Source: Collinsella sp.
Lineage (GTDB): Bacteria > Actinomycetota > Coriobacteriia > Coriobacteriales > Coriobacteriaceae
Assembly: GCA_019425015.1 (NCBI GenBank)
Contig: JAHYYJ010000003.1
Location: 132,457 to 196,456 of the forward strand
Direction: 5' to 3'
DNA length: 64,000 bases
A program made the translations under genes and the position numbers. Shown one piece after another: positions 13,559 through 22,529 of the stretch (the stretch's first letter is position 1; each line of letters begins with the position of its first letter). Below the pieces are notes generated by a model. That model ran no database searches. It was not told where the DNA came from and saw nothing but the letters and a program-made list of their open reading frames with translations.

Positions 13559-14098
13559 CTACTCGGCAGCAGCCTCAGTCTCGACCTCGGCGGTCTCGGC
13601 CTCGGCGACCTCAGCGGCCTCCTCGACCTCAGCCTCGGCAGCGAGCTCCTCGGCGGTAACGCCGACGAGAACGACAACCTCGGCCTTGATCTCGCGGTAC
13701 AGCGAGATGGCAACGGTGTGGGCACCGGCAACCTTGATGGGCTTACCGAGCTCGACGCGCTTGCGGTCGATGTCCATACCGAGCTGAGCCTTGATGGCGT
13801 CAGCGATCATAGCGGCGGTAACGGAGCCAAAGAGGATGCCCTCGTCGCCGACCTTGACGTCAACGGTGACCGTCTTGCCCTCGAAGGCAGCCTTGGTCTC
13901 GTTGGCGGTAGCCAGACGGACGGCCTCGCGCTTGGCGATGTTGTTGCGACGCTCGTCAAGCTGCTTGAGGTTGCCCTTGGTGGCGGCAACAGCGAGCTTC
14001 TTGGGGAACAGGAAGTTCTCAGCGTAACCCTGAGCGACCTCTACGACGTCACCCTCGCCGCCCTTGCCCTTGATCTCATCGAGAAGAATAACCTTCAT
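13559..14098 (-). CDS. rplI: ribosomal protein bL9 with acidic C-terminal tail
   Basis: Large-subunit protein near the L1 stalk. The N-domain starts 'MKVILLDEIKGKGGEGDVVE' with 'GYAENFLFPKKLAV', which is diagnostic. The length is 179 residues against about 150 usually; the extra 30 residues are almost entirely Ala, Glu and Val. Last gene of the rpsF-ssb-rpsR-rplI operon, followed by a terminator. Confidence 0.97.
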   Translation of the reverse strand: MKVILLDEIKGKGGEGDVVEVAQGYAENFLFPKKLAVAATKGNLKQLDERRNNIAKREAVRLATANETKAAFEGKTVTVDVKVGDEGILFGSVTAAMIADAIKAQLGMDIDRKRVELGKPIKVAGAHTVAISLYREIKAEVVVLVGVTAEELAAEAEVEEAAEVAEAETAEVETEAAAE

Positions 14099-14113
14099 GA
14101 TGCGTCTCCCTTC

Positions 14114-14380
14114 TTAGCCGCGGTCGCGGTTGCCACGAGAGGAAACCACGGGGACGGTGTACGGCAGGAGAGCCATCTCGCGGGCGCGCTTGATGGCGTT
14201 GGCGATGTCATGCTGATGCTGCGTGCAAGCGCCAGTGACGCGACGGGGCTTAATCTTGCCACGGTCGGTCATGTACTTACGGAGAAGCTGAGTGTCCTTA
14301 TAGTCGATGAACTCAGTGTTCTCCTTGCAGAACTGGCAGTACTTACGACGCGGCTGACGTGCAGAATAATCATTAGCCAT
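14114..14380 (-). CDS. rpsR: ribosomal protein bS18, cysteine-containing form
   Basis: Small-subunit platform protein that pairs with bS6. The core 'IDYKDTQLLRKYMTDRGKI' and 'AIKRAREMALLPYT' are diagnostic. 'YCQFC' and 'GACTQHQHD' supply a likely zinc-binding set absent from E. coli S18, so this is the C+ form. Start chosen at ATG followed by ANDYSARQ (14380) with AAAGG upstream; a longer reading would add 17 unrelated residues. Sits between ssb and rplI. Confidence 0.96.
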   Translation of the reverse strand: MANDYSARQPRRKYCQFCKENTEFIDYKDTQLLRKYMTDRGKIKPRRVTGACTQHQHDIANAIKRAREMALLPYTVPVVSSRGNRDRG

Positions 14381-14452
14381 GTCAAAATACCTTTCGTTTG
14401 GCAACTTCGGCGAACCGAAGCCGCCTCTCACTCAAAAATAGGTGAACAACCC

Positions 14453-14905
14453 TTAGAACGGGATGTCCTCATCGTAGACGTCGACCGCGGGCGGCGTAGC
14501 CACCGGTGCGGCAGGACGTGCTGCGGGCGCGGGAGCTGCGGGGGCGTAACCGCCCTGGTCGTAGCCACCCTGGCCACCACGGGAGCTCATAAACTCGATC
14601 TCATCGACGATGACCTCAAGCTTGCTCCGGCGCTGGCCGTCGCGCTCCCAAGAGCTGTAGCGCAGCTTGCCCTCGATCGCGACCTTGTTTCCCTTTGCCA
14701 GGAAACGGCTCACGGCCTCGGCGCGGGTGCCGAACATGGTGCAGTCGACAAAGTTGGGATAGTCCTCCCACTCGCCAGTCTGCGCGTTGCGGCGACGATC
14801 GTTCACGGCGACGCCAAAGGACAGAACCTGGGTTCCGCCGGCGGTGGCGCGCAGCTCGGGATCGCGGGTGAGGTTACCGGTGATGTTCACTCGATTGATG
14901 CTCAT
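14453..14905 (-). CDS. ssb: single-stranded DNA-binding protein
   Basis: OB-fold protein coating single-stranded DNA. The fold begins 'MSINRVNITGNLTRDPELR' and continues through 'VDCTMFGTRAEAV' and 'SKLEVIVDEIEFM'. A flexible Gly/Ala/Pro linker (about 107-142) ends in the conserved acidic tip DEDIPF, which docks partner proteins. 150 residues. In an operon with rpsF and rpsR, the usual bacterial arrangement. Confidence 0.97.
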   Translation of the reverse strand: MSINRVNITGNLTRDPELRATAGGTQVLSFGVAVNDRRRNAQTGEWEDYPNFVDCTMFGTRAEAVSRFLAKGNKVAIEGKLRYSSWERDGQRRSKLEVIVDEIEFMSSRGGQGGYDQGGYAPAAPAPAARPAAPVATPPAVDVYDEDIPF

Positions 14906-14953
14906 AACTCACTACTTCCTCTTGGGGCACAAGCCCAGTCCAAAACGACAGTC

Positions 14954-15247
14954 TTACTCCTGGTCGTCGCGACGGACGATCATGTGGCGGACCACAGCGT
15001 CGGTGATGCGCAGGACGCGATCAAGCTCGGCGATCTGGGTAGGATCTGCGTGGAAGTTGATGAGGGTGTAGTCACCATCGGTGAGGTCGTTGATCTCGTA
15101 GGCGAGCTTGCGCTTGCCCCAGTCGTCAACGGAGTCGACCTTGCCAGCGCCCTCAGCGATCGTGGTATCGATACGCTTCATAACAGCGAGACGAGTCTCG
15201 GGGTCGAGCGACGGGTCAACAAAGAACAGCAGTTCATAAGCCTTCAT
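14954..15247 (-). CDS. rpsF: ribosomal protein bS6
   Basis: 97-residue small-subunit protein; 'MKAYELLFFVDPSLDPETR' and 'AYEINDLTDGDYTLINFHA' are typical. The ATG at 15247 has AGGAGGTGA at ideal spacing; a start seven codons upstream is rejected. First gene of the operon, preceded by a hairpin leader and a good promoter. Confidence 0.97.
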   Translation of the reverse strand: MKAYELLFFVDPSLDPETRLAVMKRIDTTIAEGAGKVDSVDDWGKRKLAYEINDLTDGDYTLINFHADPTQIAELDRVLRITDAVVRHMIVRRDDQE

Positions 15248-15273
15248 ATTGTCACCTCCTCTGGGCAAATGTG

Positions 15274-15302
15274 GCTTCAGGTCGTGAAGGTGCGCCTGAA
15301 GC
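15274..15302 (-). promoter_or_regulatory. Leader hairpin before rpsF, possible S6:S18 autoregulatory site
   Basis: An 8-bp perfect stem (15274-15281 with 15295-15302) and 13-base loop lie just upstream of the rpsF ribosome site. S6:S18 leader motifs are known at this position in many bacteria; I cannot confirm the consensus loop by eye. Confidence 0.4.
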
Positions 15303-15318
15303 AGGAAAAGACTTGGTA

Positions 15319-15347
15319 ATAATATCTTTCAACCTCCTAGGCCGCAA
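15319..15347 (-). promoter_or_regulatory. Promoter of the rpsF operon
   Basis: Minus strand: TTGCGG (15342-15347), 17-base spacer, TATTAT (15319-15324), about 70 bases upstream of the rpsF ATG. Confidence 0.6.
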
Positions 15348-15707
15348 GAATATGCAGCTACAACCTCATGACCTCCACATATGCCCATACTCGCACGACG
15401 TTTCATGCGTCTTCCAACCAAATGCTGACCAAGTGCTTGACGGATTTGTGGACAAGATACGACGCCGCGGGGACAAGCTGAGCCAAGCCACAGGTCAACG
15501 GGCACAAGGCTGTGGTCGCAAAATGCATACCAGTGGTCCACAGCGCCACCCAAAGATTTTTAAATTCATTGCCAAGTCGCTTATGAATACCCCTTTTGAA
15601 CAATTGAGTTAATCAACCCCGCTGGTCGGAAGCCGTTTTTTGGCACCTCAAACCCCACTGCAACGACAAGCGCGGCCAAGCGTTTTAAAAAATGCCAACT
15701 TTTCTGT
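15348..15707. other. 360-base non-coding stretch upstream of rpsF
   Basis: No convincing gene. Short reading frames on both strands lack ribosome sites and family features. Several DnaA-box-like sequences occur in about 15445-15545, for example TTGTGGACAA and GGTCCACAG, but no AT-rich unwinding region is present. It may hold secondary DnaA sites or nothing. Confidence 0.4.
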
Positions 15708-15735
15708 TTGCACTTTGCGGTTCCTCGTGTATACT
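15708..15735 (+). promoter_or_regulatory. tRNA-Ser promoter
   Basis: TTGCAC (15708-15713), 16-base spacer, TATACT (15730-15735), 16 bases upstream of the mature tRNA. Confidence 0.75.
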
Positions 15736-15751
15736 GACTTTCGCATTTAAC

Positions 15752-15842
15752 GGAGAGTTGTCCGAGTGGCCGAAGGAGCACGATTGGAAATCGTGTAGGC
15801 GTCAAAAGCGTCTCCAGGGTTCAAATCCCTGACTCTCCGCCA
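15752..15842 (+). tRNA. tRNA-Ser (anticodon GGA), CCA encoded
   Basis: Acceptor stem GGAGAGT/ACTCTCC, anticodon stem CACGA/TCGTG with loop TTGGAAA, long variable arm typical of serine tRNA, T-arm GGTTCAAATCC. Encoded CCA at 15840-15842. Confidence 0.97.
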
Positions 15843-15850
15843 GTTAATTC

Positions 15851-15881
15851 CAAAGCAGGCCTTCGAGCCTGCTTTGTTTTT
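15851..15881 (+). terminator. Terminator between the two tRNA-Ser genes
   Basis: 10-bp stem (15851-15860 with 15867-15876), then a T tract. Confidence 0.85.
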
Positions 15882-15890
15882 ACCCCACGC

Positions 15891-15981
15891 GGAGGGGTGG
15901 CAGAGTGGTTGAATGCGGCGGTCTCGAAAACCGTTTGGCCTGTATAAGGTCACGAGGGTTCGAATCCCTCCTCCTCCGCCA
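15891..15981 (+). tRNA. tRNA-Ser (anticodon CGA), CCA encoded
   Basis: Class II tRNA with long variable arm; anticodon stem GCGGT/ACCGT, loop CTCGAAA. T-arm GGTTCGAATCC and encoded CCA at 15979-15981. No promoter of its own is evident between the genes, so it may rely on readthrough of the preceding terminator. Its 3' 25 bases recur inverted at 16046-16070. Confidence 0.97.
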
Positions 15982-15992
15982 TTTTGGTTGAG

Positions 15993-16019
15993 AAAGCTCC
16001 CGAAAACGGGGGCTTTTTT
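15993..16019 (+). terminator. Terminator of tRNA-Ser(CGA)
   Basis: 10-bp stem (15993-16002 with 16007-16016) with AAAA loop, leading into a run of T. Confidence 0.9.
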
Positions 16020-16045
16020 GTTTAGAGTCCCTTACAAGCAAATAC

Positions 16046-16195
16046 GGCGGAGGAGGAGGGATTCGAACCCGCCAGGGCGCAAAGCGTAAAGAAAACGCGC
16101 CAGTGGCGCGTTTTTAGCGCAGCGCGGTCGGCGTAAGCCGACCGGATAAATTTTGAGCGCTGCTCAAAACTTAGACATCCCTCCTATTCAACCAC
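16046..16195. repeat. tRNA-tail composite repeat after tRNA-Ser
   Basis: Positions 16046-16070 are a perfect inverted 25-base copy of tRNA-Ser(CGA) 15956-15980. Three hairpins follow (16092-16114, about 16126-16144, 16151-16169), then a degenerate sense copy of a tRNA-Ser 3' end at about 16173-16191. The same organisation follows tRNA-Gly and tRNA-Lys. Confidence 0.75.
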
Positions 16196-16350
16196 GCCCC
16201 CATCGCGTTCAGCATCGACCCAGATCCCCAAACATGGAACCTACGCCCGCATCCAGTCCTGACCGTTTGCCGAGCAATAGGGTCGCAATCGGCGCCGAAC
16301 ATGTACTATGTACGGGCATTGTCCAAATCCGTAATCCAAAGGACCCCATC

Positions 16351-17040
16351 TTGCCCGTCGTCGCCGCTATGACCGTTACCTCACACGCCACGGATGCCAT
16401 GGTCGCCATCCCGTTTTGGCTCGAAATGTTCGCCGTCGTCGCGGCTTCAATCTCGGGCGTGTTGGTCGCGCGCGAGCACAAACTCGACCTGGTGGGTGCA
16501 GTTGCGCTCGCCGTGGTCTGTGGCTTGGGCGGCGGTCTTTTACGCGACATGACGCTGCAGGTGGGCAACGTCTACATCCTCAACCAGCCAATGGCGCTGC
16601 CGCTTTCCATTGCCACGGCAGCCATCATCTATATTTTCCCGGCAATCGTCGACAAGCCCGAAAAACTCATTCCCCTGCTCGACATCATCTCGGTCGGCAT
16701 CTACGCCGCCACTGGAGCAGACAAGGCGCTGGTCTACGGCTTTGCACCGGCGGTGTGCATCATGATGGGCTTTTTCACCGCGGTGGGCGGCGGCATGTTG
16801 CGCGATGGCTTTATGGGCGTGGTTCCGGGCATTTTCCAACGTACTAACTTTTATGCCATCGCCGCCATCGCCGGATCGACAAGCTATGTGTGTCTCGTTA
16901 TGAGCGGCATTATGAGCAATGTCGCCGCGCTGGTCGTATGCGTTGTCGTGACCATGGGTCTGCGCTGGCTCTCGCTGCGCTTTGACATCAAAAGCCCCAC
17001 CGAAGAAGATATCGCGCGCTTCTTGCACCGTAAAAAGTAA
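16351..17040 (+). CDS. TRIC-type (UPF0126/YadS-like) membrane channel protein
   Basis: About seven membrane helices in two repeats, each with a conserved glycine-rich turn: 'GLGGGLLRDMTL' and 'AVGGGMLRDGFMG'. These are hallmarks of the bacterial TRIC (trimeric intracellular cation channel) family. I chose TTG at 16351 because AAAGGA lies 7 bases upstream; ATG at 16369 is the alternative and loses only six residues. Reading further upstream would run into the tRNA-tail repeat. Physiological role unknown. One of the few genes on this arm pointing toward the origin. Confidence 0.85.
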   Translation: MPVVAAMTVTSHATDAMVAIPFWLEMFAVVAASISGVLVAREHKLDLVGAVALAVVCGLGGGLLRDMTLQVGNVYILNQPMALPLSIATAAIIYIFPAIVDKPEKLIPLLDIISVGIYAATGADKALVYGFAPAVCIMMGFFTAVGGGMLRDGFMGVVPGIFQRTNFYAIAAIAGSTSYVCLVMSGIMSNVAALVVCVVVTMGLRWLSLRFDIKSPTEEDIARFLHRKK

Positions 17041-17146
17041 ACAGCACGGCACGACCCTTCGAAATGCAACCGAGAGGTTCTTTTAGAGCGCCCACGCGTT
17101 GGGTACCCTGTTAGGTGTATGTCGAGCATCTGACGAAGGATTCACT

Positions 17147-18292
17147 ATGCCCTGTAATCAATTCCCGTCGACCCAGCGCCGTAAAGCGTGGGTCCGCATC
17201 ACGATCCTATTCGCGCTCGTCGCCCTAGCGGTCACCGCACTTCCCACGGCGTCGTTCGCCGGCACAGACACCGCAGGCAACGTACTTGCGACCGACAATG
17301 ACGCCAATTCGTCCGGCGTCGAAGGTGACCTGTACCGGGCAGGTCAGGCCCTCAACTTGGACGATGCGTCCATCGGCCGCGACATAATTGCAGCAGGCGA
17401 GAGCCTCTCCATCCGCGACTGCACGGTGGGCGGCGCCGTCCGCTTGGCGGCGCGCACCATCGACATTGCCAAGACTACGGTTGATGGCAGCGTGACCGTT
17501 GCCGGCCAGCATGTCGTGCTCAATTCCGACAGCACCGCCAACTGTTTCTATGCGATAGGCGAGACGGTTGCCCTGCGCGGCTCTACCAAGTCGGCAGCGC
17601 TCGCGGGCGATACGGTGACCATCGATGGCACCGTCGAGGGCGATGTCGAGGTTTGGGCCGATAAGCTCATCCTGGGCAAGAACGCCCACATCACCGGCAC
17701 CGTGAACGCGCACGTCTCCGAGGACCCCGAGCGCGCCGCGGGAGCCGAGGTCGGTGCCCTCAAGATCGACCGCACCGAAAACGAGGATACTTCCACCGTT
17801 AACGATGTCATCGGCGGCATCGTCGCCGCGGCACTCTCGACCTGCTTTGTCGCTCTGCTGCTCGAGCTCGTCTTTCCGCGTGCGACTGCCAGCGCCGCCG
17901 GTATGCTCCACCAGCATCCCGCGCCCCTGTGGGTGAGCGGTCTTCTGGGTACGATTGCTGTCGCCCCCGCCGTCCTACTGCTGATTATCTCTATCGCTGG
18001 CCTGTCGCTTGCCGGAGCCCTCTTGTGCGGCGTTATCGGCATCGCATTGGTGTCGAGTGCCTTTGCGGGGTGCGCAATCGCCCGCATGGTCGGACACAAC
18101 CAGAACCGCTACGCCATGGCAGCCGTGGGCGGTATCGCCGCGGGCGTGCTTACGGCAATCCCCCTCGTAGGCGATTTCATCAGCGGCGTGGCCTTTGTCT
18201 TCACGCTCGGCTACGTTATCCAGATCATCTGGCGCAACGCCCACCTCAAGTCGCAACAGCCGGCTAATACGCCGGAACTCCCCACCGCTTAG
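17147..18292 (+). CDS. exported bactofilin-like repeat protein with membrane C-terminus
   Basis: 381 residues. A signal peptide or N-terminal helix (about 18-38, ending 'TASFAG') precedes a beta-helix-like region (about 55-190) built of short repeats such as 'GEDVSI..GAVRLAA', 'VDGSVTVAG', 'IDGTVEGDVEVWA', resembling polymer-forming cytoskeletal domains placed outside the membrane. About four membrane helices follow (about 215-370), and a short polar tail. The ATG has GAAGGA 6 bases upstream. Function unknown; possibly a cell-envelope scaffold. Transcribed toward typA with a shared terminator. Confidence 0.8.
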   Translation: MPCNQFPSTQRRKAWVRITILFALVALAVTALPTASFAGTDTAGNVLATDNDANSSGVEGDLYRAGQALNLDDASIGRDIIAAGESLSIRDCTVGGAVRLAARTIDIAKTTVDGSVTVAGQHVVLNSDSTANCFYAIGETVALRGSTKSAALAGDTVTIDGTVEGDVEVWADKLILGKNAHITGTVNAHVSEDPERAAGAEVGALKIDRTENEDTSTVNDVIGGIVAAALSTCFVALLLELVFPRATASAAGMLHQHPAPLWVSGLLGTIAVAPAVLLLIISIAGLSLAGALLCGVIGIALVSSAFAGCAIARMVGHNQNRYAMAAVGGIAAGVLTAIPLVGDFISGVAFVFTLGYVIQIIWRNAHLKSQQPANTPELPTA

Positions 18293-18298
18293 CCGCCA

Positions 18299-18354
18299 AC
18301 CACCACAAGGGGGACAGGCACCTTTGTGGTGGTGCAAACGAACCTGTTCCCCTT
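18299..18354. repeat. Hairpin element with two mutually exclusive stems
   Basis: Stem A pairs 18299-18308 with 18324-18333 (10 bp perfect). Stem B pairs 18307-18318 with 18343-18354 (11 of 12, one G-T). They share bases 18307-18308 and interleave. It sits just past the stop of the 17147-18292 gene. I recall a similar GGGGACAGG...CACCACCACAA unit repeated in Coriobacteriia; that is memory, not a search. Confidence 0.55.
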
Positions 18355-18361
18355 GGACCAA

Positions 18362-18394
18362 AAAGGGCGCCGACCATTGCGGTCGACGCCCTTT
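18362..18394. terminator. Bidirectional terminator between convergent genes
   Basis: Long GC-rich stem (18362-18377 with 18379-18394, near perfect), T-rich on both sides. Serves the 17147-18292 gene on + and typA on -. Confidence 0.85.
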
Positions 18395-18421
18395 CTTGTT
18401 AGTCGCTATAAAGCCCAGCGC

Positions 18422-20260
<1,839 letters not shown>

Positions 20261-20377
20261 GTAGTTCCCCTATCTTCTATCCATATACAAACGGCACGCG
20301 TATGCGGCCCGCCCAGCGATACAACGCTCAGCGGGAATATTGAGCCTTTTACCGAAAACTCGTTTATTTTAGCGATT

Positions 20378-20827
20378 TTAGATAAGAGGGGTTTCCTCAC
20401 CTGCAGGTTCAGGGTCGCTCCACATAAAACCATCGCCGGCACCCATGCCCTCATACAGCACGTATGCCGAAAAACCGCTCTCGAGCGTGGTTTCGAAGAA
20501 GCTCACGAGCAGGGCGTCGTGATAGCCGCCGTCAATTTCGACACAACCGGTGTAGCCGATGGCATAGCGGGCGATGCGGCCCAGGCCCTCGTCCTTAAGA
20601 CCCATCTTGTGCTCGGAGATAAAGTTGGTGGCCGCCTCGAGGCACGCCTCCTCGCCATCCTCATCGAGCGCCGCCAGATAACGGTTGGAAGCAGCGTCCT
20701 CGATCGCCACAACTACACCCGGATTCTCGCCGGCGGCAAGGTCGTCCAAGAACGCACCAATCAGGTCACACACCATGGCGTCGAGCTCGGCGGAGACGTT
20801 ACCGGCGTCCTGCATATCCTGTGCCAT
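20378..20827 (-). CDS. conserved-looking hypothetical protein
   Basis: Not recognised. 149 residues, acidic, soluble, no signal or membrane segment. The N-terminal 40 residues look helical; the middle has a sandwich-like pattern ('NPGVVVAIEDAASNRYLAAL', 'GYTGCVEIDGGYHDALLVSF'). ATG with GGAAGG upstream. It follows a small membrane protein by about 30 bases on the same strand, so the nuclease, membrane protein and this gene likely form an operon. Confidence 0.75.
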   Translation of the reverse strand: MAQDMQDAGNVSAELDAMVCDLIGAFLDDLAAGENPGVVVAIEDAASNRYLAALDEDGEEACLEAATNFISEHKMGLKDEGLGRIARYAIGYTGCVEIDGGYHDALLVSFFETTLESGFSAYVLYEGMGAGDGFMWSDPEPAGEETPLI

Positions 20828-20857
20828 CTTTAGACCTTCCCATCGAGTCTGGCGTCG

Positions 20858-21214
20858 TTACAGTTCTTGTGCCTCGGCAGCGATCTTGGCGGCAGCGTCG
20901 CGGGCGCGCATCATATCCATCGCGCGCTTGTCGAGTACCTTGATCTGGCTGGTCAGCATTACTGCATCGACCACACCCCAGATTACCAAGCCTGTTGAAA
21001 TCGAAAACCCAAGCGCACCAACTGTACCACGAAGGCGCGAACAGATTGCCGCGACAAGGACGGAGACGACAACCATCTTGATAAACGAGCCGCGGCGCTC
21101 GCGAAGCGTGCGGGCCTGCGTCACATAGGCAATGCGAGCCGCCTCAGAAGCCTCCGAGCGCATCTGGGCTTCACGCGCGATGGCGGCCGCTTCAGCCGAT
21201 ACGCGGGTACCCAT
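20858..21214 (-). CDS. small two-helix membrane protein
   Basis: 118 residues with two membrane helices (about 46-62 and 68-88) flanked by charged, Ala/Arg-rich helices. No family recognised. I prefer ATG at 21214 because AGAGG lies 6 bases upstream; an alternative ATG at 21244 touches the stop of the upstream nuclease gene but has no ribosome site, though translational coupling could use it. Confidence 0.7.
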   Translation of the reverse strand: MGTRVSAEAAAIAREAQMRSEASEAARIAYVTQARTLRERRGSFIKMVVVSVLVAAICSRLRGTVGALGFSISTGLVIWGVVDAVMLTSQIKVLDKRAMDMMRARDAAAKIAAEAQEL

Positions 21215-21244
21215 CAGCGACCTCTCCGCTCGCGTGCCAGACAT

Positions 21245-21745
21245 TTAGAAGTCATCGGGGGAGAGCGTATGGACGAACTCGTCGAACTTCTCGAACTCCT
21301 GCTCGTCGTCGACATCCTCGGCGTGGGTGGAAACAGTGCCCAGGCGATTCATGATGTCGTCCTCCACAAACATGGGGGCATTGCTGCGCACGGCAAGGGC
21401 AATGGCGTCACTGGGGCGGGCGTCGATCTTGCACTCCTCGCCATCGACCAGTACGACGATCGTCGCGTAGAACACCGGCGGCTCGGCACGAACGATCTCG
21501 ATGCGCTCGAGTTTGGCACCCAAGGCGTCAACGGTATCGAGCAACAGGTCATGGGTAATCGGGCGCTCGACGCGACCGCTATCGATGCCGCGGCTGATGG
21601 CAGCAGCTTCAAACGAACCAGTCTGAATGGAAAGGGAACGCAGCGGCGCGGGCGAGTCCGATTTGCTGCAGCGCTCGCGAAGCACGATAAGCGATGGCAC
21701 GGGACCGGCGGCCATGACGATGGTCTCTATGTCGACACGAACCAT
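21245..21745 (-). CDS. bifunctional nuclease-family (DUF151) protein
   Basis: The BFN/DUF151 fold is shown by 'LPSLIVLRE'-like strands ('GPVPSLIVLRER'), 'ITHDLLLDTVDALGAKLERI', 'FYATIVV' and the signature 'IDARPSDAIALAVRSNAPMF'. Some members have DNase/RNase activity. ATG at 21745 has GGAGGT 6 bases upstream; a start ten codons earlier is rejected. 166 residues with an acidic tail. First gene of a probable three-gene operon. Confidence 0.88.
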   Translation of the reverse strand: MVRVDIETIVMAAGPVPSLIVLRERCSKSDSPAPLRSLSIQTGSFEAAAISRGIDSGRVERPITHDLLLDTVDALGAKLERIEIVRAEPPVFYATIVVLVDGEECKIDARPSDAIALAVRSNAPMFVEDDIMNRLGTVSTHAEDVDDEQEFEKFDEFVHTLSPDDF

Positions 21746-21887
21746 GGAACACCTCCGGTACGTAGCGGTTAACACACGGCAGCCCGCCGCATTGAATAGC
21801 TATACTACCCAAACTTTCGCACAGCACACAAAATCAAAGTAGTTAATTTGGGACGGGGCTTTTTTGACTACCTTCAGTAGATAAGAA

Positions 21888-21919
21888 AAGAGCCCCGAGG
21901 CAATTGCCCCGAGGCTCTT
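21888..21919 (-). terminator. Terminator after the tRNA Ile-Ala-Ile cluster
   Basis: Stem of about 13 bp with G-T pairs (21888-21900 with 21907-21919); on the minus strand followed by TTTTCTTATC. Confidence 0.85.
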
Positions 21920-21930
21920 CACAGTTTTGA

Positions 21931-22007
21931 TGGTGGACCTGACAAGATTCGAACTTGTGACCTCCCGGTTATCAGCCGGACGCTCTAACCAACTGAGCTA
22001 CAGGTCC
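21931..22007 (-). tRNA. tRNA-Ile (GAT), copy 1, CCA encoded
   Basis: Acceptor GGACCTG/CAGGTCC, anticodon loop CTGATAA (GAT), T-arm GTTCGAATC, encoded CCA. Identical to the copy at 22155-22231. Confidence 0.97.
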
Positions 22008-22011
22008 ATCA

Positions 22012-22087
22012 TGGTGGAGGTTAGGGGGATCGAACCCCTGACCTCAGGCTTGCAAAGCCCGCGCTCTCCCAGCTGAGCTAAACCCCC
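22012..22087 (-). tRNA. tRNA-Ala (TGC), CCA encoded
   Basis: Acceptor GGGGGTT/AACCTCC with one G-U pair, anticodon loop TTTGCAA (TGC), T-arm GGTTCGATCCC and encoded CCA. Lies between two identical tRNA-Ile genes, an arrangement that usually sits in rRNA operons, but no rRNA is here. Confidence 0.97.
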
Positions 22088-22098
22088 ACGGAGACAGT

Positions 22099-22143
22099 AA
22101 TAAACACCCCAGCGGCGACTCGGCTCTCGCTGGGGTGTTTATT
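22099..22143 (-). terminator. Long hairpin between tRNA-Ile copy 2 and tRNA-Ala
   Basis: Perfect 16-bp stem (22099-22114 with 22128-22143). T-rich bases lie within the stem's distal end. It may terminate the upstream tRNA-Ile or mark a processing site, since tRNA-Ala has no clear promoter of its own. Confidence 0.6.
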
Positions 22144-22154
22144 GCGAAAGAAAG

Positions 22155-22231
22155 TGGTGGACCTGACAAGATTCGAACTTGTGACCTCCCGGTTATCAGC
22201 CGGACGCTCTAACCAACTGAGCTACAGGTCC
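22155..22231 (-). tRNA. tRNA-Ile (GAT), copy 2, CCA encoded
   Basis: Same 77-base sequence as copy 1. First in the cluster with a strong promoter 15 bases upstream. Confidence 0.97.
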
Positions 22232-22245
22232 ATCGCGCAAGGGAT

Positions 22246-22275
22246 ATATTAGACGAGTCGTTACGCGCGCGTCAA
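22246..22275 (-). promoter_or_regulatory. Promoter of the tRNA Ile-Ala-Ile cluster
   Basis: Minus strand: TTGACG (22270-22275), 18-base spacer, TAATAT (22246-22251). Confidence 0.8.
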
Positions 22276-22302
22276 CAACTTTTTTGAAAATCTTTGAGGG
22301 GT

Positions 22303-22438
22303 GTGTCAGACGGCTGGGCGAGATGGGTTAGGTTTGCTGCTCGGACAGTCCTGCGCAAGACGAAGGCCACATTAAGTGGCCTTCTTTGCGTGCGGAACTC
22401 GCGACAAACCTAACCCATCTCGCCCAGCCGTCTGACAC
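22303..22438. repeat. Long palindrome between gyrA and the tRNA cluster
   Basis: 33-bp perfect arms (22303-22335 with 22406-22438) enclose a second hairpin (22362-22370 with 22376-22384). The whole 136 bases would fold as one cruciform or RNA hairpin. It lies beyond the gyrA terminator. No gene fits here. Confidence 0.8.
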
Positions 22439-22455
22439 GGGGCTCCAAGCTTGTC

Positions 22456-22489
22456 AAAAAAGCGGTCGGCGCGCAGGTGCGCCGACCGC
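22456..22489 (-). terminator. gyrA terminator
   Basis: Perfect 11-bp GC-rich stem (22462-22472 with 22479-22489); on the minus strand followed by TTTTTT. Confidence 0.9.
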
Positions 22490-22529
22490 CGATATATGGG
22501 GTCTGATATTTTCTATCAGCTAGGGCCTC

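Noticed and set aside
15271..15612. 113-codon open frame on + upstream of tRNA-Ser
   Set aside because: No ribosome site, crosses the rpsF promoter and leader, no family resemblance.
16153..16350. N-terminal extension of the TRIC-type gene
   Set aside because: It would translate the tRNA-tail repeat and a probable promoter; AAAGGA before TTG 16351 is a better start.
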